Source of the DNA: Burkholderia pseudomultivorans
Lineage (GTDB): Bacteria > Pseudomonadota > Gammaproteobacteria > Burkholderiales > Burkholderiaceae
DNA: 64,000 bases
Assembly (NCBI RefSeq): GCF_001718415.1
Contig: NZ_CP013377.1
Coordinates: 2,666,001 to 2,730,000, forward strand
Direction: 5' to 3'
The translations under genes were made by a program, and so were the position numbers. Shown piece after piece: positions 9,585 to 17,993 of this stretch (position 1 is its first letter; each line of letters begins with the position of its first letter). A model generated the notes under the pieces. That model saw only the letters and a list, made by a program, of their open reading frames with translations. It was not told the origin of the DNA and searched no databases.

Positions 9585-9624
9585 CAGAGGAAATTGGCCG
9601 GTCTGCCCTGCCAATAGGGGGACA
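9585..9624. promoter_or_regulatory. candidate operator shared with 11498-11535
   Basis: 60-99 bases upstream of the binding-protein start. It reads CAGAGG-N7-CCGGTCTGCCC, then TGCCAATAGGGGG. The copy at 11498-11535 has CAGACG, the same 7-base gap, the identical 11 bases CCGGTCTGCCC, and again an A-rich stretch before a G run. Such a long ordered match between two intergenic regions of one pathway points to a common regulator, most simply one of the two LuxR-type proteins. The regulator is inferred. Confidence 0.55.
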
Positions 9625-9727
9625 CGCCGCACAATCGGTGCATCCGGCATACACCGGATGCGTTGCCACACGACACGACGCAAGCGATTTGAAAGACCGC
9701 GTCATCGCGCCGTCAGATTGACGCCGC

Positions 9728-11452
9728 TCAGGCCGCCTCGATTCCCGTGCGTGCGCCGAAATCCTCGCCGACGTGCGTGACGCCGCCGTCCATCATCGTC
9801 AGCGCGACGTCGATGCGGCCGATGTCGTACTGGCCGACTTCGAACAGGTCGTTCTCGAGCACGACGAGATCCGCGCGCTTGCCGGGCGTCAGCGACCCGA
9901 TCTCGTGCTCCATCCCGAGCTGGTACGCACCGTGGATCGTGTATGCGGCGATCAGCTGCGGAATGCTCAGGCGCTCCGCGATGTCCGGGAACACCGGCGC
10001 GTGCGGCTCGCCCGCGAGCTGGCGCGTGTGGCCCGACTCGATGTGTTCGAGCGGCTTGTGCTGGCAGCGGCACTGGCACGCGAGGCCGTCCATCCCGATC
10101 GACACCGTCACGCCTTCGTCGAGGAAGGTGCGGAACTTGTACATGTTGCTCCAGCGTTCGTGACCGTAGTGATCGCGCAGCTGCTCGGTATAGGCGTCGA
10201 CGACGCCCCATTGCAGCTGCGTGTTCGCCATCACGCCCGCGCGTCGGAAGCGCGGGATGTCGTCCGGATGCGTGAGGAACGCATGCGTGATCACGTGGCG
10301 GCGATCGCGCGGCGGATTCGAGCGGTTGACCTGTTCGAAGCCGTCGAGCGCCATGCGCACGGCCGCGTCGCCGACGCAATGGACCATCACGTTCGCGTTC
10401 GCGCGATCGGCTTCGACGAGATAGCGGTTGAACGTGTCGGCCGGCATCGTCGGCGCGCCGCAGGTGTCCGGGCGGTCCGCATACGGTTCGAGCAGGTATG
10501 CGGTGTGGTTCGCCTCGGTGCCGTCGAGGAACAGCTTCAGCGCGCGCGCCTTCACGAGCGGCGAATCGTACTGCTCGCGGTATCGGACCAGCGTGCCGAC
10601 CGGATCGTCGATCTCGCCGATCACCGCGACGCTGCCGACCACGCGCAGCTTCAGGTCGCCCGCGCGCTCCAGCGTCTGCAGCGTCTCGAACAGCAGCGAC
10701 TGGTCGCCGCTCGCGTCGAAGAAGCCCGCGTCGAACACGGTCGTCACGCCGGCCGCGCACAGCTTCTTCTGCCACGGCGGAATCGACTTCAGGTACAGGT
10801 CGATGCCGGTCGGCATCAGGCCGGCCGCGCTGATCCGCTGCATCAGCAGCGAATACGCGGCGCCGTCGACGACGAGGCCGGTCGGCTCGCCCGTCGCCGG
10901 GTCCTTCTCGAACCAGCTCGCGCCTTCCTGCACCGGCGGCGTCGACGCGTCGATGCGCGCGATCTCCAGCGCCTTCGAGTTCACCCACATCGAATGGAAG
11001 TCGGTCGACAGCAGGCACACCGGGCGATCCGCGCAGATCGCGTCGAGCGTCTCCTTGCGCAGCATCTGCGGCGGAATCGTCGCCTGGATCCAGCCCATGC
11101 CGGTGATCGCCGGTTCGTCCGGATGCGCATCGACGTACGCGCGCAGCGCGTCGAGCACCTGCTGCGGATCCTCGTAGTTCACGAAGGCCTGGAACGCGAA
11201 TGCGGTCGTCTCGAAGTGCCAGTGCGATTCGACGAAGCCCGGCAGCACGAGCCGGCCGCCCGCGTCGACGACCTTCGTGTTCGCGCCGACATGGGCCTGC
11301 ACGGCGGCCGTGTCGCCGACATGGACGATCCGTCCGTCGCGCACCGCGACGGCCTGCGCCCACGGCCGGTGCGGATCGACGGTGTAGACCTTCGCGTTGG
11401 TCAGAACGAAATCCGCGGGCGTCGTCGCGGCGGGCGTCGGTTGAATCTGCAT
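9728..11452 (-). CDS. YtcJ-like amidohydrolase
   Basis: About 574 residues, the usual size for the YtcJ/NfdA-type amidohydrolases. The start at 11452 fits an AAGGA ribosome site and the typical opening (DFVLTNAKVYTVDPHRPWAQAVAVRDGRIV). The metal-site motif appears as GFVESHWHFETTAF, and the barrel continues with TGMGWIQATIPPQ, ITHAFLTHPDD and the closing ANLVVLE-like motif (GKRADLVVLENDLFE). Members hydrolyse amide or cyclic amide bonds; the substrate is unknown, but it sits with polyamine uptake and ureohydrolase genes, so an N-acylated or guanidino compound is a reasonable guess. It is divergent from a LuxR-type regulator at 11652. Confidence 0.88.
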   Translation of the reverse strand: MQIQPTPAATTPADFVLTNAKVYTVDPHRPWAQAVAVRDGRIVHVGDTAAVQAHVGANTKVVDAGGRLVLPGFVESHWHFETTAFAFQAFVNYEDPQQVLDALRAYVDAHPDEPAITGMGWIQATIPPQMLRKETLDAICADRPVCLLSTDFHSMWVNSKALEIARIDASTPPVQEGASWFEKDPATGEPTGLVVDGAAYSLLMQRISAAGLMPTGIDLYLKSIPPWQKKLCAAGVTTVFDAGFFDASGDQSLLFETLQTLERAGDLKLRVVGSVAVIGEIDDPVGTLVRYREQYDSPLVKARALKLFLDGTEANHTAYLLEPYADRPDTCGAPTMPADTFNRYLVEADRANANVMVHCVGDAAVRMALDGFEQVNRSNPPRDRRHVITHAFLTHPDDIPRFRRAGVMANTQLQWGVVDAYTEQLRDHYGHERWSNMYKFRTFLDEGVTVSIGMDGLACQCRCQHKPLEHIESGHTRQLAGEPHAPVFPDIAERLSIPQLIAAYTIHGAYQLGMEHEIGSLTPGKRADLVVLENDLFEVGQYDIGRIDVALTMMDGGVTHVGEDFGARTGIEAA

Positions 11453-11497
11453 GGCCAGTCCTTTCTGTCTCGGGTTTCGAAGCGCTTTCACTATAGA

Positions 11498-11535
11498 CAG
11501 ACGATTCGCACCGGTCTGCCCCCCCGAAACAGGGG
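11498..11535. promoter_or_regulatory. candidate operator in the amidohydrolase/LuxR intergenic region
   Basis: Partner of 9585-9624: CAGACG-N7-CCGGTCTGCCC followed by a C run, GAAACA and GGGG. It begins 46 bases upstream of the amidohydrolase start and about 120 bases upstream of the divergent LuxR-type gene, so one site could serve both. The outer parts CAGAC and GTCTG are themselves inverted repeats. Seen directly; the binding protein is inferred. Confidence 0.55.
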
Positions 11536-11651
11536 CTTTGGGGAATTCCCGCGCCGCGCGACGGCGGATTTTTTATCCGGTAAATTCCCGGCTGACGCGT
11601 GCGCGCGGTTCGCGTAACGTCGCCCTGTCACTCGTCCGCCCCGGTCCGATC

Positions 11652-12482
11652 ATGCGACTCCTTCATCCCGACCCGGCCGCCCACGGCCACTACCTGATCG
11701 GCGTGCGTCCCGGCTCGCTCGGCGCGACGATCCGCGCGGTCGGCACGCCGGGATTCGTCGCGGCGGTCACCGCGTTCGTCAACGACAGCATCGCCGCCGA
11801 CGCCGTGCATCTCGAACGCTGGCGCGCCGACACCGGCAGCACGTCGGGCTACGTCGTCGAATGGCTCGGCAGCGGCAGCCTGCGCTTCGCGGCCGACACG
11901 CTGCGCGTGATGGATGTCTATTACCAGGACTACTGTCACGTCGATCCGCTGTTCGCGCCGCTGCGCGGCAAGGCCGGCACGCTGCTCGTGCAGCGTCATA
12001 TCGACGGGCTCGCGCACGGCGACTTCCGCCGGCGGATCTTCGACGAGCCCGGCATCGCGCAGGAATGCGTGCTCGTGCATGGCAACGCGCACGTGCAGTA
12101 CGCGCTCGGCCTCGCGCGCACCGACGGGCAGGCCGCGTTCACGACCGACGAGCTGTTTCATTTCCGGCAGATGGTCGACCTGCTGTTCCCGATGTTCGAC
12201 CTGCACGCGCGCACGTGTGCGGCGCGACGTGTCGCGTCGGTCTCGACGAATGCGACCTCGTATGCGGGTTTCGATGCGCGGCTCGAACGGCAGAACGTGC
12301 AGTTGTCGCGACGCGAGCACGAGATCTGCCGGCTGCTGCTGTGCGGGCGCTCGGTGCCCGAGGCCGCACAGCAGCTCGACGTGAAGCTGTCGACCGCCGA
12401 GTCGTACGTGAAGCGCGCCTTCGCGAAGCTCGGCGTGCGCACGCGCCGCGAGCTGTTCGACTGGGTGCTCGTCGACTGCTGA
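11652..12482 (+). CDS. LuxR-type transcriptional regulator, paralogue of 16984-17841
   Basis: About 276 residues. The C-terminal 60 residues form a LuxR/FixJ helix-turn-helix (LSRREHEICRLLLCGRSVPE, then STAESYVKRAFAKLGVRTRR). The N-terminal 190 residues are not an autoinducer-binding or receiver domain that I recognise; the tract YYQDYCHVDPLFAPLRGKAG recurs almost unchanged in the second regulator at 16984, so the two share an unnamed sensory domain. It is divergent from the amidohydrolase across a region holding the candidate operator at 11498-11535. Likely role: control of the polyamine-type island. ATG 11652 is chosen because the conserved region begins there. Confidence 0.87.
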   Translation: MRLLHPDPAAHGHYLIGVRPGSLGATIRAVGTPGFVAAVTAFVNDSIAADAVHLERWRADTGSTSGYVVEWLGSGSLRFAADTLRVMDVYYQDYCHVDPLFAPLRGKAGTLLVQRHIDGLAHGDFRRRIFDEPGIAQECVLVHGNAHVQYALGLARTDGQAAFTTDELFHFRQMVDLLFPMFDLHARTCAARRVASVSTNATSYAGFDARLERQNVQLSRREHEICRLLLCGRSVPEAAQQLDVKLSTAESYVKRAFAKLGVRTRRELFDWVLVDC

Positions 12483-12521
12483 GCGGCACGTCCGCGCGAT
12501 GCGCCGCGCCGCCCGCCCGCG

Positions 12522-13442
12522 CTACGCCGCCAGCGCGACCGCCTTGATGTTGAACGCGCGCAGCAGGTCGTCGCAGAACGCGTCGACGATCGGCTTGTCG
12601 GACGCGCTGCGCTTCATCGCCAGATGCAGCGGCACGTCGAAGCTGAACGTCGAACGGCCGACGGCCTTCACGAGCCCGCGCTGCTCGAACGGCTCCGCGT
12701 AATGCGCGGGCAGGTAGCCGAGATGGCCGCCCGACAGGATCAGGATCGTCGCGGCCTCGATGCTGTCCGCGCTCGCGGTCACGCGGCGCTCGGGCAGCGG
12801 ATACTGCTCCTCCGGCACCGGATAGGTACGCCACACCCAGTCGTGCGCCTGCAGGTCGTCGGCCGTCACCGGCCGCGACGCATGGAACAGCGGATGCCCA
12901 CGCCCGCAGTAGATCACCTGCTGCTCGGTAAACAACGGCGTATAGATCAGCCCCGGCACGCGATGCCAGAAATAGCCGATCGCGAGATCGAGCTGGTTGT
13001 TGACGAGGCTTTCCTCGAGTTCCTGCGGCGACGCGACCTTCATCGAGAACGTGACGGCCTGGTCGCGCTTGCGGAACGCGCCGATCGCATCGGCGAGTCG
13101 CGCGTTCTCGACGAGCGGCGCCTGGCCGATCAGCCCGATCGACAACGTACCGACCAGCTTGCGGTCGATGTCGCGCACGCGCGCGACGAACTCGGAGGTT
13201 GCCGCAACCAGCGTGCGCGCGGTCGCCGCGAAGCGCTCGCCCTTCGACGTCAGGCGAAAGCCGCCGCGTCCGCGATCGCACAGCTTGAAGCCGACGCGCG
13301 CCTCGAGCGCGGACAGCTGCGTGCTGATCGTCGATTGCCGCACGCCGAGCGACGCCTCGGCGGCAGTGATGCCGCGTGCATCGACGACGGCCAGAAAGAC
13401 CCGGATGAGCCGGAGATCGAGATCGGTGGTATTCGAAAACAT
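12522..13442 (-). CDS. LysR-family transcriptional regulator
   Basis: About 306 residues with the LysR winged helix at the N-terminus (LDLRLIRVFLAVVDARGITAAEA, then VRQSTISTQLSALEARVGFKL) and a full effector domain (LSIGLIGQAPLVENARLADA, HDWVWRTYPVPEEQ, LSGGHLGYLPAHYAEPFEQRGLV). The start at 13442 gives the usual distance to the helix; 13460 is possible. It lies downstream of the MFS gene in the same direction with 132 bases between them, and convergent with the LuxR gene. It may control the MFS/oxidase part of the island; no inducer can be named. Confidence 0.88.
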   Translation of the reverse strand: MFSNTTDLDLRLIRVFLAVVDARGITAAEASLGVRQSTISTQLSALEARVGFKLCDRGRGGFRLTSKGERFAATARTLVAATSEFVARVRDIDRKLVGTLSIGLIGQAPLVENARLADAIGAFRKRDQAVTFSMKVASPQELEESLVNNQLDLAIGYFWHRVPGLIYTPLFTEQQVIYCGRGHPLFHASRPVTADDLQAHDWVWRTYPVPEEQYPLPERRVTASADSIEAATILILSGGHLGYLPAHYAEPFEQRGLVKAVGRSTFSFDVPLHLAMKRSASDKPIVDAFCDDLLRAFNIKAVALAA

Positions 13443-13574
13443 GCTGAAGCCGCTGCGCATGCGCGCGTTGTCCGGCCGGCCCGGCGCGCTGTGTGCGACG
13501 CCGGCCGCCCGAGCCGATGAACCCGATTCGGACGCGCGCCGCCATCGGCATCGGCGCGCACCGCACCCGTCACG

Positions 13575-14765
13575 TCACTCGGGCGTCGCCGCGAGCGCCT
13601 GATCCATGCCGAACACCGCGGGCCGCAGCCGCACGTAGCAGAGGAACGCGATCGCACACAGCACGATCGCCGCGATCAGCGCCGACTGCGTGCCGGTGTT
13701 CTCGATCAGCGAACCGCCGGCGACCGACCCGACGCCATAACCGAGCGCGACGCAGCCCGGCGACAACGCGGCCGACTTGCCGATCAGGTCGTACTGCGGA
13801 ATCGTCGCGTAGATCAGCAGCGCACCGCCCGTCCAGCAGCCGATGAACACGACCGCGCCGAGCGCGAACGTCACGGCCGACGCCGGCATCGCGAGCAGCA
13901 CGGCCGCGACCGCGCAGCCGCCGAGGTTCAGCAGCGTCCAGCGGCGCAGGCCCGCGCCGACGCCGAGCTTCGGCATGGCCGCGCAGATCGCCAGGCTCGC
14001 GACGTTCGCGATGCCGAGCACCAGCGACACAGCTTTTGCGCTCAGGCCCGCATCGGTGCCGATCTTCTCGAGGAAGGTCCACACGACGCCGACGCCGCCG
14101 TACAGCGCAAGCTGCGCACACAGCACGAGCATCGCGCCGCCGCGGTCGATGCTGCCGGCCGTGCCCGCGGGCGTCGGCACGGCCAGCGTCTCGCCGCGCT
14201 GGAACAGCGGCGTCGCGAGCACGAACGCGCCGAGCACCGTCGCGACGAAGCCGAACACGCCATACGCGCCCCACAGGCCGCTCAGCAGCGGGAACACATA
14301 CGCGAGCAGCATCATGCTCCACAGCACCTGGCCCATCAGCATCATGCCGAGATTGCGTTCGGGCCGGCGCGAATACGACAGGTAGCGCAGCGCGATGCCG
14401 TTCAGGCCGCCCGAGCCGACGCCCGCGATGAACTGCAGCATCGAATAGGCGACGAGCCCGTGCGTCGCGAGCGTGCCGAGGTTCGCGCCGGCCGCGAGCG
14501 CGACCGCGCCGGCGAGCACGAGCCGCACCGGCTGCCGGCCGAGCACGAACGCGACCAGCAGCGTGCCGGTCGATTCGCCGAGCACCTCGACGAAGCTCGA
14601 CAGGCCGAGCGCGGCCTCGCCGAAGCCCCAATGGCGCTCGACCTGCCCGACGATCGCGGGCAGGCCGAGAAATACCGTCGGCCCGAGTATGCCGAGCAGC
14701 AGCATCACGACGACGAACCGAGCGCTTTCCTGTCGCGCTTCATCTTGTAAGTTCACTACGTTCAT
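13575..14765 (-). CDS. MFS transporter
   Basis: About 396 residues with 12 predicted membrane helices and the usual loop 2-3 region (VLGRQPVRLVLAGA). The start at 14765 (MNVVNLQDEARQESARFVVV) leaves a short cytoplasmic N-terminus; an upstream in-frame start would add unlikely residues. It lies in the same direction as, and downstream of, the FAD amine oxidase gene (14854-16320, 88 bases between) and was probably acquired as part of the same pathway, as importer or exporter of the amine substrate or product. An inverted repeat CTGTCCG-N5-CGGACAG sits just upstream of its start (about 14780-14800). Subfamily not identified. Confidence 0.85.
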   Translation of the reverse strand: MNVVNLQDEARQESARFVVVMLLLGILGPTVFLGLPAIVGQVERHWGFGEAALGLSSFVEVLGESTGTLLVAFVLGRQPVRLVLAGAVALAAGANLGTLATHGLVAYSMLQFIAGVGSGGLNGIALRYLSYSRRPERNLGMMLMGQVLWSMMLLAYVFPLLSGLWGAYGVFGFVATVLGAFVLATPLFQRGETLAVPTPAGTAGSIDRGGAMLVLCAQLALYGGVGVVWTFLEKIGTDAGLSAKAVSLVLGIANVASLAICAAMPKLGVGAGLRRWTLLNLGGCAVAAVLLAMPASAVTFALGAVVFIGCWTGGALLIYATIPQYDLIGKSAALSPGCVALGYGVGSVAGGSLIENTGTQSALIAAIVLCAIAFLCYVRLRPAVFGMDQALAATPE

Positions 14766-14853
14766 CCGGTGTCTCTCTCTCGCTGTCCGCTGCACGGACA
14801 GTCTCCTCATGGGATGCGCCGCGCGGCGGCCCGGCTCCGGACCGCCGCGCCGC

Positions 14854-16320
14854 TTACATCGGGAAGCCCATCGCCTTCAGGCCGCTGATCCATGCACGCT
14901 TCCAGCCGCCTTCGGCATCGGCGCCGTCGAACGCATGGAACGTGATCTTCGCGGCGACCCAGCGCATCGGCTCGGGCGGGATATAGGTCGGGCTCTGGTT
15001 CGCGATGTCGAGCTTGCGCTCGGGGCTGTCGCGATCGAACAGGATGTTCAGGCCCATGAACGCGCCGAACCGGCTCGCCGCGACGCCGAAGCCCGTATAG
15101 CCCGCGACGAACACGGCCTTGTCGCCGAGATAGCGCTTCGCGAACACCGAGCCGCGCGAGCAGTAGTCGATCGGGCCGCCCCACGCGTGCGAGAAGCGCA
15201 CGTCGCTCAGCTGCGGGAAGGTCCGGTAGAACGCCTGTGCGAGCCGGTAGTAGGTTTCGCGCCTGCCGTCCTGGTGCGGGTCGGGGTCGCCGTCGAAGTG
15301 ATAGCTCACCAGCCCGCCGAAGATGATGTTGTTGTTCTTTGTCAGGCGGAAATAGTTCAGCTGCGTGCGCGTGTCGTATATGCCCTGGCGGTTCTTCCAG
15401 CCGATCCGCGCGAGCTGCTCGTCGGTCAGCGGCTCGGTCGCGAGCACGTGGTCGCGCACCTGCATCACGCGGCGGTTGATGTCGGGAATCCCGACTTTCG
15501 CGGTGCCGCTGCCGAACATCACGCGCGGCGCGCGCACGCTGCCCTTCGGCGTCTTCACGTAGACGGTGCTGCCTTCGTCGGTCACGGTCATCAGCGGCGT
15601 GTGCTCGTACAGCTTCACGCCGAGCGACAGCGCCGCGCGCTTGAGCCCCCAAGCGAGCTTCGCCGGATGCACGATGCCGCTGCGATTGCGCGACCACAGC
15701 GCGCCCGCGAACAGCGGCGAGTTCAGCTGCTCGAGCGTTTCCTCGCGATCGAGCAGCACGACGTTGTGCCCGTATTCGCTGTGCAGGTCGTAATCGCCCT
15801 TCAGGTGCGCGAGATGCTCGGGATCGACCGCGACCGTCATCTCGCCGTTCCACTCGACGTCGGCGTCGATGTCGTAGCGCTTCAGCGTGTCCTCGAAGCC
15901 GTCGAGGTTGCGATGGCCGAATTCCTCGAGCTGCGCGATGTCGTTCGGAAACACGCGCACTGCGTTCGGCAGCCCGTGCATCACCGACGTCGAGATGATC
16001 CCGCCCGCGCGGCCCGACGCGCCATGCGCGACCTTGCCGGCCTCGATCAGCACCACGTTCAGGTGCGGCATCTGTTCCTTCGCCTGCACGGCCGACCACA
16101 GCCCGGTGAACCCGCCGCCGACGATCAGCAGGTCGGCCGTCACGTCGCCGACGAGTTCCGGCTCGGTCGCCGGCGCGGCCGGATTGTCGAGCCAGTACGG
16201 GAACAGCTTCGTGTTCGCGAGCGCCTGCTCGACGCTCAGGGCGACCGGTGCGCCGCGCGTCGCGTGCACCGGTGCGGTCGGTTTTGCTTCCTTGACTTCC
16301 ATTTCCATGATTCCAGCCAT
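14854..16320 (-). CDS. FAD-dependent amine oxidoreductase (PuuB/DadA-like)
   Basis: A 488-residue cytoplasmic flavoprotein of the DAO family. The dinucleotide-binding motif is at residues 63-78 (ADLLIVGGGFTGLWSAVQAK), followed by IEAGKVAHGASGRAGG, the flavin region typical of gamma-glutamylputrescine oxidases; the C-terminal part has HAWGGPIDYCSRG and VFVAGYTGFGVAASRFGA. PuuB-type enzymes oxidise primary or N-substituted polyamines to aldehydes with release of hydrogen peroxide and ammonia. The neighbouring aldehyde dehydrogenase (18963) and ureohydrolase (17994) fit a route in which agmatine or a related amine is oxidised first. No glutamate-putrescine ligase (PuuA) gene is in the window, so an unconjugated amine may be the substrate. 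Confidence 0.9.
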   Translation of the reverse strand: MAGIMEMEVKEAKPTAPVHATRGAPVALSVEQALANTKLFPYWLDNPAAPATEPELVGDVTADLLIVGGGFTGLWSAVQAKEQMPHLNVVLIEAGKVAHGASGRAGGIISTSVMHGLPNAVRVFPNDIAQLEEFGHRNLDGFEDTLKRYDIDADVEWNGEMTVAVDPEHLAHLKGDYDLHSEYGHNVVLLDREETLEQLNSPLFAGALWSRNRSGIVHPAKLAWGLKRAALSLGVKLYEHTPLMTVTDEGSTVYVKTPKGSVRAPRVMFGSGTAKVGIPDINRRVMQVRDHVLATEPLTDEQLARIGWKNRQGIYDTRTQLNYFRLTKNNNIIFGGLVSYHFDGDPDPHQDGRRETYYRLAQAFYRTFPQLSDVRFSHAWGGPIDYCSRGSVFAKRYLGDKAVFVAGYTGFGVAASRFGAFMGLNILFDRDSPERKLDIANQSPTYIPPEPMRWVAAKITFHAFDGADAEGGWKRAWISGLKAMGFPM

Positions 16321-16428
16321 GCCACGTGATCCCGGCCCTCTCGTCCCGCGCGTGCGGACGATCCAAAACGAAACCGCCGCCGGGTGCGCGTCACACGGAC
16401 GACGACACCAGGGCGGCGGCTTCGGACA

Positions 16429-16773
16429 TCACGACTTCTCGAGCAGCACGTAGAACTTCTTCGCGTCCTCGATCGTCTCCCAGCGCCCCGCGAAACCGGC
16501 CGGCAGCAGATAGCCCTGGCCCGGCGTGAATTCCTTGCGGTTGCCTTCGACGTCGGTCAGCGCGATCCGACCCTCGACGAGCCAGACGGCTTCGTCGGCC
16601 TCGGTCGCCGGAAACTCCACCGAGCCGACCTTGCCTTCCCACCAGCCGACGATGTAGTTGCCGCTCTTGCCTTCGGCCGCGCGCCAGTCGCTTTCGTCCA
16701 TCCCGAAGTCGAGCTTCGTGAATTCGCCCACGCCTGCGCCCAGCGGCAGGATGTCCTTGATCAGTTTGGTCAT
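16429..16773 (-). CDS. cupin-domain protein (DUF861 type)
   Basis: About 114 residues, one cupin barrel: YIVGWWEGKVGSVEFPATEA, then DEAVWLVEGRIALTDVEGN, then FTPGQGYLLPAGFAGRWETI. This DUF861 form resembles EutQ/ureidoglycine-hydrolase cupins and is often encoded beside FAD amine oxidases and aldehyde dehydrogenases in Burkholderia and Pseudomonas. The start at 16773 avoids a non-conserved N-terminal extension. It precedes the oxidase gene in the same direction with 108 bases between them, so co-transcription is likely. Its biochemical role is unknown; a small-molecule-binding or accessory role is a guess. Confidence 0.85.
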   Translation of the reverse strand: MTKLIKDILPLGAGVGEFTKLDFGMDESDWRAAEGKSGNYIVGWWEGKVGSVEFPATEADEAVWLVEGRIALTDVEGNRKEFTPGQGYLLPAGFAGRWETIEDAKKFYVLLEKS

Positions 16774-16828
16774 CTGAATCTTTCGTCTCTCGATTGAAAA
16801 AAGCAGAGACAAAGTTACTCATTTACAC

Positions 16829-16858
16829 TGCCCCGGTATGCCCCCCTCCGGGGGGGAC
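16829..16858. promoter_or_regulatory. GC-run palindrome between cupin and LuxR genes
   Basis: In the divergent region between the cupin (start 16773) and LuxR-type (start 16984) genes: TGCCCC, then TGCCCCCC-TCC-GGGGGGGACA. It resembles the TGCCC...GGGGGACA part of the motif at 9585-9624, but the outer parts do not align, so it is a weaker third candidate for the same regulator, or a simple GC palindrome. Confidence 0.3.
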
Positions 16859-16983
16859 AAGCCGCGTTTCGCGGCGGCCGCGCATCGAAACGGCGGGAGC
16901 CGGTGTTTCTCCCTAATGACGTTTTCCGTTGCGAGCGCTACAATCCGCGCGCTTTTTCGCAGGCCTTTTCCATCGGGGACCGC

Positions 16984-17841
16984 ATGCTGCTCAACGTGAA
17001 CCCCTTCCCCCGCGACACCGACCGCTTCAACGTGTCGTTCAAGGCGCTCGGCGAACTGATCGAAACGGTCGGCACGCCGCATTTCGTGCCGCGCCTCACG
17101 CAGCTGCTCAACGAAGTGGTGCCGCTCGACGTCGCGCATGTCGAACGCTCGCGCGTCGACGGCACGATGCCGACCGGCTATCGTTGCGAATGGATCGGCA
17201 GCAGCGGCATCGGCACCGAGACCGCGGAAATCTCCGACGTGATGACGCTCTACTACGAGCGCTTTCTCGACAGCGACCCGCTGTTCGCGGGCTTGCGCGG
17301 CAAGACCGGCACGATGCTCGTCGTGCGCGACATCGCGGCGATCCCGCCCGGCGAATTCCGCCAGCGCCTGTTCGACGACGTGCGGATCGGCCACGAATGC
17401 GTGCTCGCGCGCGGCACGCGCTATTCGCAGCACTCGATCGCGCTCGAACGCGGACGCGACCGGCCGCCGTTCACGCTCGCCGAGATGAACCGCTTTCGCA
17501 GCATCAGCGACGTGCTGTTTCCGCTGCTCGAACTGCATGCGTCGACGACCGCCGTGCGGCGCGTCGCGCATCCGACGCCCGACGTGCATCCGCTCGCGCA
17601 GTTCGACGCGCGTCTCGCCGCCGATGGCGTGAAGCTGTCGAAGCGCGAATACGAAACCTGCAAGCACCTGCTGTCCGGCAAGACCGTGCCCGAGACCGCC
17701 GCGATCCTCGGCGTGCGCGTCGCGTCGGCCGAGTCGTACGTGAAGCGCGCGTTCGCGAAGCTCGGCGTGCGCACCAAGCGCGAGCTCGCCGCGTGGGGCG
17801 CCGCCGCCGGCGAGCACGCGCCGCCGTCGTTCGCCGGCTGA
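16984..17841 (+). CDS. LuxR-type transcriptional regulator, paralogue of 11652-12482
   Basis: About 285 residues; start ATG 16984. It shares with the regulator at 11652 both the unnamed N-terminal sensory region (GTPHFVPRLTQLLNE, YYERFLDSDPLFAGLRGKTG, IGHECVLARG) and the C-terminal LuxR helix-turn-helix (LSKREYETCKHLLSGKTVPE, SAESYVKRAFAKLGVRTKRE). It is divergent from the cupin/oxidase unit and upstream of the ureohydrolase/aldehyde dehydrogenase unit, and so placed to control both. No autoinducer synthase gene is present and the sensory region does not look like an acyl-homoserine-lactone pocket; a polyamine or guanidino compound is the more natural ligand given the genes. Ligand inferred. 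Confidence 0.87.
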   Translation: MLLNVNPFPRDTDRFNVSFKALGELIETVGTPHFVPRLTQLLNEVVPLDVAHVERSRVDGTMPTGYRCEWIGSSGIGTETAEISDVMTLYYERFLDSDPLFAGLRGKTGTMLVVRDIAAIPPGEFRQRLFDDVRIGHECVLARGTRYSQHSIALERGRDRPPFTLAEMNRFRSISDVLFPLLELHASTTAVRRVAHPTPDVHPLAQFDARLAADGVKLSKREYETCKHLLSGKTVPETAAILGVRVASAESYVKRAFAKLGVRTKRELAAWGAAAGEHAPPSFAG

Positions 17842-17859
17842 GCGCGCCGCCGCGTCGAT

Positions 17860-17881
17860 GCCGCCGCGTCGATGCGGCGGC
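17860..17881 (+). terminator. hairpin after the LuxR-type gene
   Basis: Perfect 8-bp stem GCCGCCGC / GCGGCGGC with loop GTCGAT, 19 bases after the stop codon of the LuxR-type gene. There is no T-tract, so it may only slow transcription or protect the messenger 3' end. Confidence 0.35.
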
Positions 17882-17993
17882 GTCGCTTGCATCGAGCCCC
17901 GTCGATGTAAACGTTGCGACTTCAAGATCTTCGCGCGGGCGTTCTCCTCTACCATCGGCCGATCGTTTTTCATCAGAAAGAGGAGACGGCCCC

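Noticed and set aside
16984..17841. LuxR-type regulators as quorum-sensing receptors
   Set aside because: No synthase nearby and no acyl-homoserine-lactone-binding motif; the shared N-terminal domain is different.
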